From the NCBI GenBank assembly GCA_019058165.1, contig JAHLVZ010000007.1, forward strand, positions 1-58,654: DNA of 58,654 nucleotides, written 5' to 3'. The notes beneath the pieces are model-generated. The model ran no database searches, was not told where the DNA came from, and saw only the letters and a program-made list of their open reading frames with translations. Below, piece after piece: positions 43,855-53,603 of this stretch. Every line of letters begins with the position of its first letter. Within the stretch, counting starts at the first letter, position 1. Made by a program: the position numbers and the translations under genes. This stretch comes from Candidatus Heimdallarchaeota archaeon (GTDB lineage: Archaea; Asgardarchaeota; Heimdallarchaeia; JABLTI01).

Positions 43855-46269
43855 TTAGTGTTTTTTCCGACGAATCAGAATAGCAGATAAAGAGAGAATA
43901 ATAAGTTCGAAAGCAAACAACCAATCAAGACCACTTGTATCTGTGGGAGTAGGATCATTGGGATCAGTCGGATCAGTTCCAGCAGTAATTTCATCATTAT
44001 CATCAATACCGTCTCCGTCGGTGTCTGCATCATTCGGATCTGTGATAAAACCATCTGTGCCTGCGAAAACTTCTTCCGAATCAATTATCCCATCGTCATC
44101 TGAGTCCATGTCATTTGGATCAGTCAAATGGAAGAGGTATTCATCTCCGTCCTCCAAACCATCGTCGTCTGTATCGCTATCTGTAGGATCAGTGAGACTA
44201 GTATCTATTTCAAAATCATCATTGAGTCCATCCAAGTCGGTGTCATTGCTATTAGGATCCGTAATAAAGCCATCTGCCCCAGTAACAACTTCCTCACTAT
44301 CAAGGATAGTATCATCATCGGAATCGCTATCAGTAGGATCTGTGGAACTAGTACCAGTTTCATATCCATCATCTAGACCATCACTATCTGTGTCATTATC
44401 TAGTGGGTCGGTAATATACCCATCTGTACCCAATATCACTTCTTCTCCGTCAAGAATATAATCATCATCGCTGTCATCATCTTGTGGGTCAGTTCCATTA
44501 TTGTATTCACCAATATTCGTTAAACCATCGGAATCAGGGTCACCAGCAGTATCATCAACAAGAGGATCTAAGCTATTATCTACTTCCCATCCGTCTGGCA
44601 TTGTATCATCGTCTGTATCTGAATCGTTAGGATCAGTATTTGCAGTATTCTCGTCTCCATCATTTAACCCATCATCGTCCGAGTCAGCATCCAATGGATC
44701 GGTATAATATCCATCAGAACCTAGTGTTATCTCTTCACTATCAATTAATCCGTCGTCGTCTGTATCAGGATCATGCGGATCAGTACCAAGAATTATTTCA
44801 GCATTATCTCCCAACAAGTCATCGTCTGTATCCATATCAGCAGGGTCTGTACCATATATTATTACTTCTAAACCATCATTTAACAAGTCCGAATCTGAGT
44901 CCATTGAGCTGGCTGAAATTCCATAGTATGCTTCAGTAATATCATCTAAGAAATCTCCATCGGAGTCAACATTCCCTGTATTAAAAATTGAACATTGATA
45001 ACTATGCCATGGACTTTTTCCAGATGCTGCTATACCTGATAGTTGATAACATTCTATATCCGCTCCATTTCCTACTATTATTTCAGATATGCCATCTTTG
45101 TCTAAATCAAATATACATGGAGTTGACCAACCAAATACTCCTCCAACATTTTGACTCCATTCAGTTCCTCCAGTATGATTCAAACATGTTAAGTAGTTAT
45201 TCATTCCACCAACTACTATCTCATAAGTTCCGTCATTATCCAAGTCACTTATTACTGGTTGAGCTCGTCCTCCTATACCAGTATTTGTATGCCATACTAA
45301 ACTACCTGATGAATCTAAACAATAAACAGTTCCATTGCTGGCATAATCTATAACAATTACTTCTAAATTATTATCACCATCTAGATCTGCAAGTGCAGGT
45401 GAAACCCCTTTCATATCAAAAGTTGTATAATTCCATTCCTGTACTCCAAGATGACTATAACAGAATACCCTCTTTGTACCAAAATCACAAGTAACAATTT
45501 CATCTGTTCCGTCGTTATCCAAATCACCAATTACCGGTGCTCTTAAGCCAGTAGTCATACCTGGTATAGTTACTGTCCAAGCACTACTTCCGTCATAATC
45601 TATACAGCTAATTTTATTTTGATCAACTGCTATGACTTCAAGGATTCCATCATTCTCTAAATCTGCTATACCAACTGCTTGACCAACTGGATAAGTTCCA
45701 TAGAACCATTCTTGTCCTCCAGTACTATTCAAGCAAAAGATACCACCAGATGATATACCAGTTCCACCTATCAATACTTCTAAGGTTCCGTCATCATCTA
45801 AATCTGCAACAACCGGTGTGGCTCCAACATATCCTCCAGTATCAAATTCCCATTCAAGACTACCAGTATGACTTACACATTTCAAGTAATTGTCATTACA
45901 TCCAAATAGAATTTCGAATGTTCCGTCATCATCCAGATCAGCAACAACAGGTGATGAATATTGAGTTAAATCACTACATATGTATGTCCATTCAAGACTA
46001 CCTGTACTATCTACACAATAAAGACGACTGTCAGCTCCACAAATGAGAATTTCTAAATCATCATCACGGTCAATATCAGCTACCACAGGTGATGTTTGTA
46101 TTGTTGGTGTTGTAGTTGTGTAATCCCATCTTAAACTTACTGTCATCGCGTTGGGAACAACTATCTCACCTGGTTTTTCTATTATTGTTGATTCAGTATT
46201 AAAACAACCAATTGTTATAACAAAAAATGTATAAATTATCACTAACACAAATATCTTATTTTTATTCAT
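43855..46269 (-). CDS. FG-GAP/PQQ-like propeller surface protein with TSP3 repeats
   Basis: About 804 residues from ATG 46269 (MNKNKIFVL) with GGTGG upstream; the longer reading to 46299 starts before any SD. Signal peptide, propeller of about 400 residues with blade motifs VVADLDDDGTLEVLIGG and CLNSTGG, then about a dozen Asp-rich calcium repeats (DSDDDGLNDGDENTANTDPN) to about residue 770. Ends TPTDTSGLDWLFAF, helix, RRKKH. The repeats suggest a Ca-stabilised stalk holding the propeller off the membrane. Function of the propeller unknown. Confidence 0.8.
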   Translation of the reverse strand: MNKNKIFVLVIIYTFFVITIGCFNTESTIIEKPGEIVVPNAMTVSLRWDYTTTTPTIQTSPVVADIDRDDDLEILICGADSRLYCVDSTGSLEWTYICSDLTQYSSPVVADLDDDGTFEILFGCNDNYLKCVSHTGSLEWEFDTGGYVGATPVVADLDDDGTLEVLIGGTGISSGGIFCLNSTGGQEWFYGTYPVGQAVGIADLENDGILEVIAVDQNKISCIDYDGSSAWTVTIPGMTTGLRAPVIGDLDNDGTDEIVTCDFGTKRVFCYSHLGVQEWNYTTFDMKGVSPALADLDGDNNLEVIVIDYASNGTVYCLDSSGSLVWHTNTGIGGRAQPVISDLDNDGTYEIVVGGMNNYLTCLNHTGGTEWSQNVGGVFGWSTPCIFDLDKDGISEIIVGNGADIECYQLSGIAASGKSPWHSYQCSIFNTGNVDSDGDFLDDITEAYYGISASSMDSDSDLLNDGLEVIIYGTDPADMDTDDDLLGDNAEIILGTDPHDPDTDDDGLIDSEEITLGSDGYYTDPLDADSDDDGLNDGDENTANTDPNDSDTDDDTMPDGWEVDNSLDPLVDDTAGDPDSDGLTNIGEYNNGTDPQDDDSDDDYILDGEEVILGTDGYITDPLDNDTDSDGLDDGYETGTSSTDPTDSDSDDDTILDSEEVVTGADGFITDPNSNDTDLDGLNDDFEIDTSLTDPTDSDTDDDGLEDGDEYLFHLTDPNDMDSDDDGIIDSEEVFAGTDGFITDPNDADTDGDGIDDNDEITAGTDPTDPNDPTPTDTSGLDWLFAFELIILSLSAILIRRKKH

Positions 46270-46408
46270 AGGGATCCACCAAATAAAGACTTCCGACATA
46301 AATTAGCATTCATGAAAATAATTCTTTTGTATCTAAGTTCTTCAACTGCAAGAACAAAAAAAAAGAAGAAAAAAACTATCATTAAACAGAAAAAACTGAA
46401 ATAACTTA

Positions 46409-46786
46409 TCATTCGTCTCCGGTTGGTTCTACAGTTGAACCTTCAACCATCATAATGGCAGTACGAACCGGTGCTCTTGTTCGATGAACAATTTTTCTTG
46501 GAACAAGAAAACCTTGTTGAGGTTTTAGTGTAATTGTTCTGTCTTCTAAATCGATGTAAAGTAATCCATCAATTACATAGAAAAACTCGTCTTCCTTTTC
46601 ATGTTTGTGCCAATGAAATTCACCCTTTACTACTCCCAGTCTAACGACACAATCATTCACATTGCAAATTCCAATATTTTGCCATTCTTTTTGACATGAA
46701 TTAATTATTTCAGGAAAATCTAGAAGCTCTAACGGCTCATATCTAATTTCTTTGCTTATTGAATACTTTGAAAAATCATCCTTCAA
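46409..46786 (-). CDS. Cupin-domain protein
   Basis: About 125 residues from TTG 46786 (GAGGT 7 bases upstream); GTG 46801 is the alternative. Cupin motif 1 as FHWHKHEKEDEFFYVIDG, with His-x-His and Glu, and motif 2 as QGFLVPRKIVHRTRA. A metal site is therefore likely. Small stand-alone cupins include isomerases, dioxygenases and sugar-binding proteins; no specific role can be given. Same strand as S9 peptidase and LmbE genes. Confidence 0.8.
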   Translation of the reverse strand: MKDDFSKYSISKEIRYEPLELLDFPEIINSCQKEWQNIGICNVNDCVVRLGVVKGEFHWHKHEKEDEFFYVIDGLLYIDLEDRTITLKPQQGFLVPRKIVHRTRAPVRTAIMMVEGSTVEPTGDE

Positions 46787-46810
46787 ATTTGAAAACCTCA
46801 CTACTTATTG

Positions 46811-46912
46811 ATTAACAATATATCTTACAGGTCGATACCTCTATCTGAGGATAGCAAATTTATATGCATAATCTACATTGCATTCCATACCAATGAACAT
46901 TCTTGTAGGAGT
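46811..46912 (-). pseudogene. Remnant of the 3' end of a LmbE/PIG-L deacetylase gene
   Basis: On the minus strand this reads …GMECNVDYAYKFAILR-stop-RYRPVRYIV, a decayed copy of the last 30 or so codons of the intact deacetylase (…GMECDVDYAEKFTILRRRHRPVRYIV) whose end is at 48810. The DNA is similar over about 95 bases. An Arg codon has become TAG. The S9 peptidase gene lies between the two copies, so a duplication of the peptidase-deacetylase segment and partial loss is likely. Confidence 0.8.
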
Positions 46913-46928
46913 TTTTCATTATCTGAAA

Positions 46929-48710
46929 TTACTCCTGAAGAGAAAGTAGATGTTTTACTGACAGTTTTATTTCATCAAAAATTCCTTCGATTTTTTTCGT
47001 TCCATGTCCTTCATCACCTGCAACGATTAATTCGACTGGTAGATTCAATTTCCTCGCTTCCTCATGAAATCTTCTCACAGAGACGACAGGACATCTTGAG
47101 TCATTTGCTCCATGATATATGAGTAATGGTTTCTTCAAGTTAGCAACAAAATTTATCGGTGAATATTCACGGTATAATTTCCGCTTCTCTTCTGGTGTTC
47201 CACCAAAGAAGTGTTTTAGAAATGCTTTGTAATGACTATTTGCTAGGGAATAAGCTTCTTCTAAGTCAGCTATTGGAACTATAGCTACCCCACCTAACCA
47301 TTCATCAGGTTGCTTTGTTAGTGCTCGAAGTGTTAGAAAACCTCCATGGGAAGCACCATATATATGTGGTAATGCTTTGTACCCAAGATACTCAGCAATA
47401 GCTTTTGCACCATAGAGACAATCCTCCAAGTCTCCTCTTCCAAATTCTCCGATATTGAGATCTTTGAATTCTGAGCCATAGGTTGTACTTCCTCGAAAGT
47501 TTGGAGCAAATACATTGAATCCCGCTAAAACAAATGGAACTAGATAAAGATTCCAACTATTAGTAATTGCATATGTAGGTCCTCCATGACAAAATACCAA
47601 GAGAGGTGCATCAGGATCCGGATTTTTGAGTAACCAACCATGTATTTTCCTTTCATCATAGGTTTTATACCAATGGCTTTCTATTGAGAAATCAAGAACA
47701 TCTGGACCCATATCCAATAATTTGGTATTCTTTCCATCTTTGCACTTGTACATTGCTTGTGGTCGCTTAAATGAGCTCCCAGTCCAGATAATACTATCAC
47801 TTGTTACTACTGCACTGTTTAATGAAAGATCCTTTGGTAAGATTTCTGTCCACTTAGCATCTGGAATGTAAAAATGATAAAGTGAAACCCTTCCATGTTT
47901 ACCAACAGTTACTACTAATTGTTCTTCGTCAATCCATTTAATTGCATCTTCGTCAAAAGGCCAAAAGCCAGCAAAGCCGGGTAAAGGAAATTTCTTCAAT
48001 TCCTCTGGATTATCACTCGCTTGGATTATTAGTTCATCATGAGTTACTTGTTGGTCACAAATATAGGCTAACTGTCCTTTTGCAGAAAATGCTGGAAAAC
48101 TGCAAGAAGAATCTTCGCTTTGAGTTATCCAATTTTTCACTTCTGCCGTAGAAATATCAATGATTGCTATCTTAGTATATCTTCGTTCTACAGCAGCTGC
48201 AATTAATTTGTTCTTTCTATCATAATGTGAGTTTAACACTTGCTCTGCTGTTGTAAAAACCTCGACCATTTCTCCCTTCATATTAAGTGTTCTAACGTAA
48301 TAATGCTCTTCATTAAAACCTACAACTACTAAAGTCTCATTATCTACCCAATATACTTCGGCAACACTTCCAATTGGTTCTTTTGTAATTTGAGTGGTTT
48401 TACCATTATTTGAAAAATCCAGTTGAAAAATATTGTAGTTCTCATTTCCATCTTCATCCTTCTTGTAGACCAACAAATCTTTTTTGTCGTGTAAGGCAAG
48501 AATGCCACTGAGTGGTTTATCTAGAAGTTTCTGTGGATCACTTGTAGCACTCCGACGATATAGGAGTCGTAGCCCTTTTTCTTCAGTAGAGACATACAAG
48601 AAATCGTTTCTTTGTGGGAGACCAACCAATCCACCAATTATAGGAGTTTTAAAAAAAGGTGTTAATTTTTCATAGAATCTGTTTTCATCAAATTCTCTCA
48701 TGGATTTCAA
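46929..48710 (-). CDS. S9-family serine peptidase (acylaminoacyl/prolyl-oligopeptidase type)
   Basis: 593 residues; start TTG 48710 or ATG 48701. N-terminal beta-propeller (about 30-340), then alpha/beta-hydrolase peptidase: FCHGGPTYAITNSW (oxyanion), GASHGGFLTLRAL with the nucleophile Ser, NDSRCPVV with Asp, GDEGHGTKK with His. Cytoplasmic enzyme cleaving short peptides or removing acylated N-terminal residues, the propeller limiting substrate size. Complete. Confidence 0.9.
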   Translation of the reverse strand: MKSMREFDENRFYEKLTPFFKTPIIGGLVGLPQRNDFLYVSTEEKGLRLLYRRSATSDPQKLLDKPLSGILALHDKKDLLVYKKDEDGNENYNIFQLDFSNNGKTTQITKEPIGSVAEVYWVDNETLVVVGFNEEHYYVRTLNMKGEMVEVFTTAEQVLNSHYDRKNKLIAAAVERRYTKIAIIDISTAEVKNWITQSEDSSCSFPAFSAKGQLAYICDQQVTHDELIIQASDNPEELKKFPLPGFAGFWPFDEDAIKWIDEEQLVVTVGKHGRVSLYHFYIPDAKWTEILPKDLSLNSAVVTSDSIIWTGSSFKRPQAMYKCKDGKNTKLLDMGPDVLDFSIESHWYKTYDERKIHGWLLKNPDPDAPLLVFCHGGPTYAITNSWNLYLVPFVLAGFNVFAPNFRGSTTYGSEFKDLNIGEFGRGDLEDCLYGAKAIAEYLGYKALPHIYGASHGGFLTLRALTKQPDEWLGGVAIVPIADLEEAYSLANSHYKAFLKHFFGGTPEEKRKLYREYSPINFVANLKKPLLIYHGANDSRCPVVSVRRFHEEARKLNLPVELIVAGDEGHGTKKIEGIFDEIKLSVKHLLSLQE

Positions 48711-48809
48711 CCTAGTATTCTAAGTTACAAATTATTTAGAAAGCTTATTGTTTGGTCTTATTATTTTTCTTCGAAAACAGCAAAAATGCAAGGAGAAAGG
48801 AAATTGAAT

Positions 48810-49502
48810 TTAAACTATATATCTTACAGGTCGATGTCTTCGTCTGAGGATTGTGAATTTCTCTGCATAATCTACATCGCATTCCATTCCGGTTGACATT
48901 CTTCTTGCTGTTACCCTTTCTACTGCTCCAGTCCACCCGTAAGTGTCAGCATAGCACTGAGTGACTTCCTTAATTTTATGAATTGTTTGTGAGACATCAA
49001 CATAGATTGATGGTAGAATAGCTCGCTCACCGTAGTATTGAATGATAGTAATATCCTTTCTATGTGGTCCATTTGGATCTACTACTCGAGGTATTCTAGC
49101 CATTGTTACAGCATCAATCACTAATTGTGCGATAGATCTATGGTCAGGATGTCGATGATAGATATTCCAAGTGAGTATAGCATCCGGTTTGATTTGACTG
49201 ATAATTCCCGCGATTTTCTTTGCATTCTTTCTTGTGATTTCTACTTCAGTGTCTTTAAAGTCAAGAAACATCACTTCGCATCCAATGATTTCAGCAACCT
49301 TTGCAGCATGTTCCTCTCGAGCAAAAACGATTTCTTCCTCTGAAACATCTCCCATGAGTGACGTCATTTCTCCATGAGTAGCAAAACAGAGAATTACTCG
49401 ATCTCCACGGATAACGTGATTCGCCATAGTTCCTACGCAACTAATTTCATCATCTGCATGCGGGAAAATTGCTAAAATTGTTTTTCTATCAGCTTTTGAC
49501 AT
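48810..49502 (-). CDS. LmbE/PIG-L-family N-acetylglucosaminyl deacetylase-like protein
   Basis: 230 residues. Motif FPHADDEIS (the zinc-binding HxDD) and YHRHPDHRSIAQLV for the second His. The family removes acetyl groups from N-acetylglucosamine moieties of lipids or other sugars (PIG-L in GPI synthesis, MshB/BshB in thiols). Substrate here unknown; lipid or glycan precursors are reasonable. A remnant copy lies downstream of the adjacent peptidase gene. Confidence 0.85.
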   Translation of the reverse strand: MSKADRKTILAIFPHADDEISCVGTMANHVIRGDRVILCFATHGEMTSLMGDVSEEEIVFAREEHAAKVAEIIGCEVMFLDFKDTEVEITRKNAKKIAGIISQIKPDAILTWNIYHRHPDHRSIAQLVIDAVTMARIPRVVDPNGPHRKDITIIQYYGERAILPSIYVDVSQTIHKIKEVTQCYADTYGWTGAVERVTARRMSTGMECDVDYAEKFTILRRRHRPVRYIV

Positions 49503-49622
49503 ATAATCACAACTAAATGCTAATGTAAATACATCAAATGAAGAATAATAATCTCAAACATAAATTTGTTGTGTAATCTGTCTTTTATAGAGAAAAAAAT
49601 ATGAAAATAGGTTAGTTGTGAA

Positions 49623-51689
49623 CTAACCTGTATAACGAATTCTTCGTCGATCTGTAATCCAAACAATTACTGCAACAAGTGTCATCAAGGAGAATCCAAA
49701 GATCAATCCATTCTTGAATCCACTGCTAGCAGTTGGAGTCGGTGTTGGGGTAGTTGGGAAATCTAAGGGGTCTGTTGGATCAGTTCCTTCGGTGATTTCC
49801 TCAAGGTCATCAAAACCATCGCCGTCGGTGTCTGCATCAGTCGGATCTGTAATCCAACCATCTGTACCAGTAACAATCTCTTCGCCGTCGAGAATTCCAT
49901 CATCATCCGAATCTCCATCAAGAGGACTTGTACCATATGTGACTTCATCGCCATCGATTATTCCATCGTCGTCTGAATCGTCATCGTCAACACTTGTTAG
50001 TAGTCCATCTACTCCTGTGTTTACTTCTTCCCAATCGTAGAGACCGTCCGAATCTGTGTCATTTGTTAAAGGATTAGAACCATAAGTATTGATTTCCTCT
50101 CCATCTGTTAACAGGTCATCGTCTGTGTCTGAATCCCATGGGTCAGTATTTCTAGTAATCTCTTCATAGTCATTTAAGCCATCTGAATCGCTATCGGGGT
50201 TATGTGGATTAGTTGAGTATGTAATAAATTCTTCAAAATCATCTAGTCCATCGTCGTCTGTATCACTTTTTATTGGACTTGTATAGGAATAGAATAATTC
50301 AGTTCTATCCAGTAATGTATCACCATCGGTATCTCTCAAATGAGAATGTGTACCATAATAATTCTCAGTTTCATCATCCAACCCGTCGCCATCGAAGTCA
50401 ATACGACCATTTCTGGAATTGGATCCATGAAAACCAGACCATTCAGCATTATTTGTTACTGTTGATGTTGTCCAAGTATAACAATAGAGATTGAAGTCTG
50501 TGCCACCAAACAAGAACTCAGTATTGCCGGTTGTTGCGTCTTCCAAGTCTAAAGCAATAACACTAGAATCTGTATTAGTTCCAACAACTTCCATATCCAA
50601 TACTCCTCCTGTATGATTATAGACATATAAATTACCATAGTCATTTAAAATAACAATTTCTAGATAATCATCATTGTCTACTTTGCATAGAGCTGGAGAA
50701 TTACTATAAGGTGTATTAGTGAAGTGATTCCAAATTTGAGAACCTGTCCAATCTAAACAATAAACATAGCCAACACTTGATGTAAAGACGATTTCATATG
50801 TACCATTATTGTAAAGGTCTCCAATGACTGGAGAGGATAGAATATCACCAGTTGTTGCGTAACTCCAGATTTCATGACCAGTTGAATTCAAACAATAAAG
50901 TACATGATCAGTACAGCCAAACACTGTTTCCAGTTTTCCGTCATTATTGAGGTCTGCTACTGCAGGTGTTGATTCAATATCTAGAGGTGCAGAGAAGCTC
51001 CATTTCTCATTTCCTAAATAATCCAAGCAGTAGATTGTTGGAAAGAAAGCATCAATTGCAATAACTTCTTGATAACCATCACCATCTACATCTGCAATTA
51101 TTGGTGTATAGAAGCTATCAATAGAATCAAAGATCCAATTATCATGTCCTGTTTCATTTAAGCAGTAGACAGCTGCTCCTGTTTCACCTCCAAGAATAAT
51201 CTCATATATGGAATCATTATTCAAGTCGCCAATTGCTGGAGCACCGATAAACTGTTCACCACTATACTCAATACTCCATTCTTCTGTACCTGCTGAATTC
51301 AGGCTATAAACAAAACCCATATTATCAGCGAAAATGATCTCTTGATCACCATCGTGGTCAATATCAACAACAGCAGGAGATTCACAAACATCTCCATTAG
51401 CTGTAAAATTCCAAAGACTGGTACCAGTATTTGAAAAACAAAGAAGTCTAGTACCATGAGGTAAGAGAACCTCTCGCAAATTATCATCGTTTATGTCAGC
51501 TGCAGTTGGTGTTTTTTCGACATTTTCAGTTAATAGAAAACTCCAACTCAAGGAAAGATCACCGGCATCAATGGTAACAGCATCATCACTTGTATTGATA
51601 CCAGAATCAATAGTTAGAATATTTAAGCTTGTAAAAGCAACTAACAAGCATATAATTAATACAAAATTCTTTCTAACGGATTTAATCAT
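49623..51689 (-). CDS. PQQ/FG-GAP propeller surface protein with TSP3 repeats
   Basis: 688 residues: signal peptide (FVLIICLLVAFTSLNIL), propeller about 35-400 (VVDIDHDGDQEIIFADN, CLDYLGNEKW), calcium repeats about 400-640 (DTDGDTLLDRTE, DSDDDGILDGEE), Thr/Pro linker, SSGFKNG, and membrane helix plus DRRRIRYTG. The last 30 residues nearly match those of the unrelated ectodomain protein at 56897, so the anchor is a moving module. Likely a cell-surface adhesin or enzyme scaffold. Confidence 0.8.
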   Translation of the reverse strand: MIKSVRKNFVLIICLLVAFTSLNILTIDSGINTSDDAVTIDAGDLSLSWSFLLTENVEKTPTAADINDDNLREVLLPHGTRLLCFSNTGTSLWNFTANGDVCESPAVVDIDHDGDQEIIFADNMGFVYSLNSAGTEEWSIEYSGEQFIGAPAIGDLNNDSIYEIILGGETGAAVYCLNETGHDNWIFDSIDSFYTPIIADVDGDGYQEVIAIDAFFPTIYCLDYLGNEKWSFSAPLDIESTPAVADLNNDGKLETVFGCTDHVLYCLNSTGHEIWSYATTGDILSSPVIGDLYNNGTYEIVFTSSVGYVYCLDWTGSQIWNHFTNTPYSNSPALCKVDNDDYLEIVILNDYGNLYVYNHTGGVLDMEVVGTNTDSSVIALDLEDATTGNTEFLFGGTDFNLYCYTWTTSTVTNNAEWSGFHGSNSRNGRIDFDGDGLDDETENYYGTHSHLRDTDGDTLLDRTELFYSYTSPIKSDTDDDGLDDFEEFITYSTNPHNPDSDSDGLNDYEEITRNTDPWDSDTDDDLLTDGEEINTYGSNPLTNDTDSDGLYDWEEVNTGVDGLLTSVDDDDSDDDGIIDGDEVTYGTSPLDGDSDDDGILDGEEIVTGTDGWITDPTDADTDGDGFDDLEEITEGTDPTDPLDFPTTPTPTPTASSGFKNGLIFGFSLMTLVAVIVWITDRRRIRYTG

Positions 51690-51847
51690 ATTATAACATC
51701 CAAATCTAAATAACTAGAAAACTAAAGACTAATAGTACATTAATGTTTCCCGACTGATTATTTACTCATAAAAATACTATATACAAAGGTTTATTTTTGT
51801 CACAGTAAAAGAACAGTTATTCTAAATAAACAGGGATAGCTCTTATA

Positions 51848-53179
51848 TTGGCAGAAATTATAACCGAATACGATAGGAACTTTGTACCAAAGTTACATGA
51901 TCAACTAAAGATTCGCAAATTTTACAAGTTGGATAATGCTGCCACTATTTACAGTCTTATTAATAGTAATAAATCCCCAAGCATGTTTAGATTATCATGT
52001 ACTCTAAAACATCGAATTAATGTTAAGAATCTCCAGACGGCCTTAAATCGTATTATAGTTCGCTTCCCATATTTTGATGTTACTCTCAAAAAGGGTTTCT
52101 TCTGGGCTTATTGGGAGAAAAACCAGAATGATCCAAAGATTGTTGCTGAAACTAAATATCCTTGTCAGAGATTACCAGTATATAGTCGTGGTGTGTTTCC
52201 TTTTAGAGTAAAAGCTTACTTCAATCGTATTGCTGTTGAGTTCCATCACAGTCTTACTGATGGTACAGGTGGATTGATCTTCCTCAAAGCTCTTGTTGCA
52301 GAATATTTGCATTTGCGAGGAATTACCCCTGAGGATTGGGGTGATATTTTCCGACCAAATCAAGTCCCTGATCCCGAAGAATTTGAATGTGCATACAAAA
52401 GAAATTATAATGAAAAGCTTCCATTTCCGAAAACACATGGAGTTGCTTTCAAACCTCCTTTAACAAGCGAGAAAAGAAAGAGATATCATGTAACAACTGG
52501 CAATGTGTCAGTGAAAGAGATTCTTAAAATTTCTCGAGAGAAAAAAGTAACTATAACTGAATTACTGACTTCTGCTTATTTGGATGCTCTTCAATCAGTT
52601 TTATTCAATTTGCCTGCTCATCAACGAAAAAGAAACATGAAACCAATACGTGTTGCTGTGCCCGTTAATTTAAGGAATCTTTATCCCTCTAAGACCATGA
52701 GGAATTTTTCATTTATGATCTCCCCAGAACTAAATCCTAAACTTGGTCGATACAGTTTCAATGAGATCCTACATTTAGTTCATCATTCGATTAGAAAAGA
52801 AGTTGCTACTAAGACTATTACTCAATCCATCTCTAGAAATGTTAAAGGACAATTATTCCCTCTCATGAGAATCATCCCGCTCTTTCTTAAGAGATTATTA
52901 GGTGGACTACTCTATCAAAAGATGGGTGAACAATTGTATTCCGGAAAACTAAGCAATATCGGAAAGGTTACTATGCCAGAAGCTTTTGCAAATGAAATCG
53001 AGAGCTTTGATTTACTCTTAGCTCCAAGTTCAACAATTAATACTGGTTGTTCTGTCACAAGTTTCGGTGATAACCTCAACATTACTTTTGGGAGAACTGT
53101 GAAAGAAGCAGAAATTGAGAAGTATTTCTTCAGAAAATTAGTAGAATTAGGCATTCATGTAAAAATTGAAACTAATTAA
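51848..53179 (+). CDS. Alcohol-acyltransferase/condensation-domain-like protein
   Basis: 443 residues from TTG 51848. The catalytic motif HHSLTDGTGG (HHxxxDG) is at about residue 137, in a large two-domain fold with DFEVP-like ends (ITFGRTVKEAEIEKYF). This is the superfamily of chloramphenicol acetyltransferase-like enzymes: acyltransferases, NRPS condensation domains, wax ester/alcohol acetyltransferases. No NRPS genes adjoin, so a stand-alone acyltransferase for a lipid or small alcohol is the best guess. Confidence 0.75.
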   Translation: MAEIITEYDRNFVPKLHDQLKIRKFYKLDNAATIYSLINSNKSPSMFRLSCTLKHRINVKNLQTALNRIIVRFPYFDVTLKKGFFWAYWEKNQNDPKIVAETKYPCQRLPVYSRGVFPFRVKAYFNRIAVEFHHSLTDGTGGLIFLKALVAEYLHLRGITPEDWGDIFRPNQVPDPEEFECAYKRNYNEKLPFPKTHGVAFKPPLTSEKRKRYHVTTGNVSVKEILKISREKKVTITELLTSAYLDALQSVLFNLPAHQRKRNMKPIRVAVPVNLRNLYPSKTMRNFSFMISPELNPKLGRYSFNEILHLVHHSIRKEVATKTITQSISRNVKGQLFPLMRIIPLFLKRLLGGLLYQKMGEQLYSGKLSNIGKVTMPEAFANEIESFDLLLAPSSTINTGCSVTSFGDNLNITFGRTVKEAEIEKYFFRKLVELGIHVKIETN

Positions 53180-53243
53180 TTGTTTTTTTCTAATCCAATA
53201 ATCCTTTAAATAAAAAAACTTAATTTATTTTGGGAATGCAATT

Positions 53244-53603
53244 TTGGAAGATTTAATCGCAAATTTAATTGTTCGAATACTTTGGGCAGCCCTCTTCGGC
53301 TGGTGGATTTCCATCATTTGGTACTTATTTGCGATTGTTTTTGTTGCTATGGTCTTTTCTGCTCCTGCAGGATATTGGATGCTTGATCGGATTGAAATGG
53401 TCTTTTCATTTAATCGTGAGTCACATCATACTTGGAGAACTAGAGAAAGGATAGTTTTAGGAGTAATTTGGTTCTATCTTATTGGTTGGTGGGCAGGATT
53501 ACTATTAATAGGTTTATCAAGTGCTTGCGTTGTTACAGTTATTGCCTTTCCTTTTGGATCATGGTTGATGAGGTCTTTAGATACTGTTGTTATATTGAGC
53601 TAA
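53244..53603 (+). CDS. YccF-like (DUF307) small membrane protein
   Basis: 119 residues from TTG 53244. Two similar halves, each with paired hydrophobic segments: WAALFGWWISIIWYL...SAPAGYWML and FYLIGWWAGLLLIG...AFPFGSWLM. The twin FG-rich motifs resemble YccF-domain inner-membrane proteins. Function unknown. It ends overlapping the convergent flavodoxin gene by 4 bases. Confidence 0.6.
   Translation: MEDLIANLIVRILWAALFGWWISIIWYLFAIVFVAMVFSAPAGYWMLDRIEMVFSFNRESHHTWRTRERIVLGVIWFYLIGWWAGLLLIGLSSACVVTVIAFPFGSWLMRSLDTVVILS

Noticed and set aside
43943..44461. Long antisense ORF rich in Ser/Val/Pro over the TSP3 repeats
   Set aside because: It is the complement of the GAT/GAC-rich Asp repeats, which gives a stop-free low-complexity frame; the minus-strand surface gene explains it. 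The same holds for ORFs at 49714-50040 and 56984-57432.
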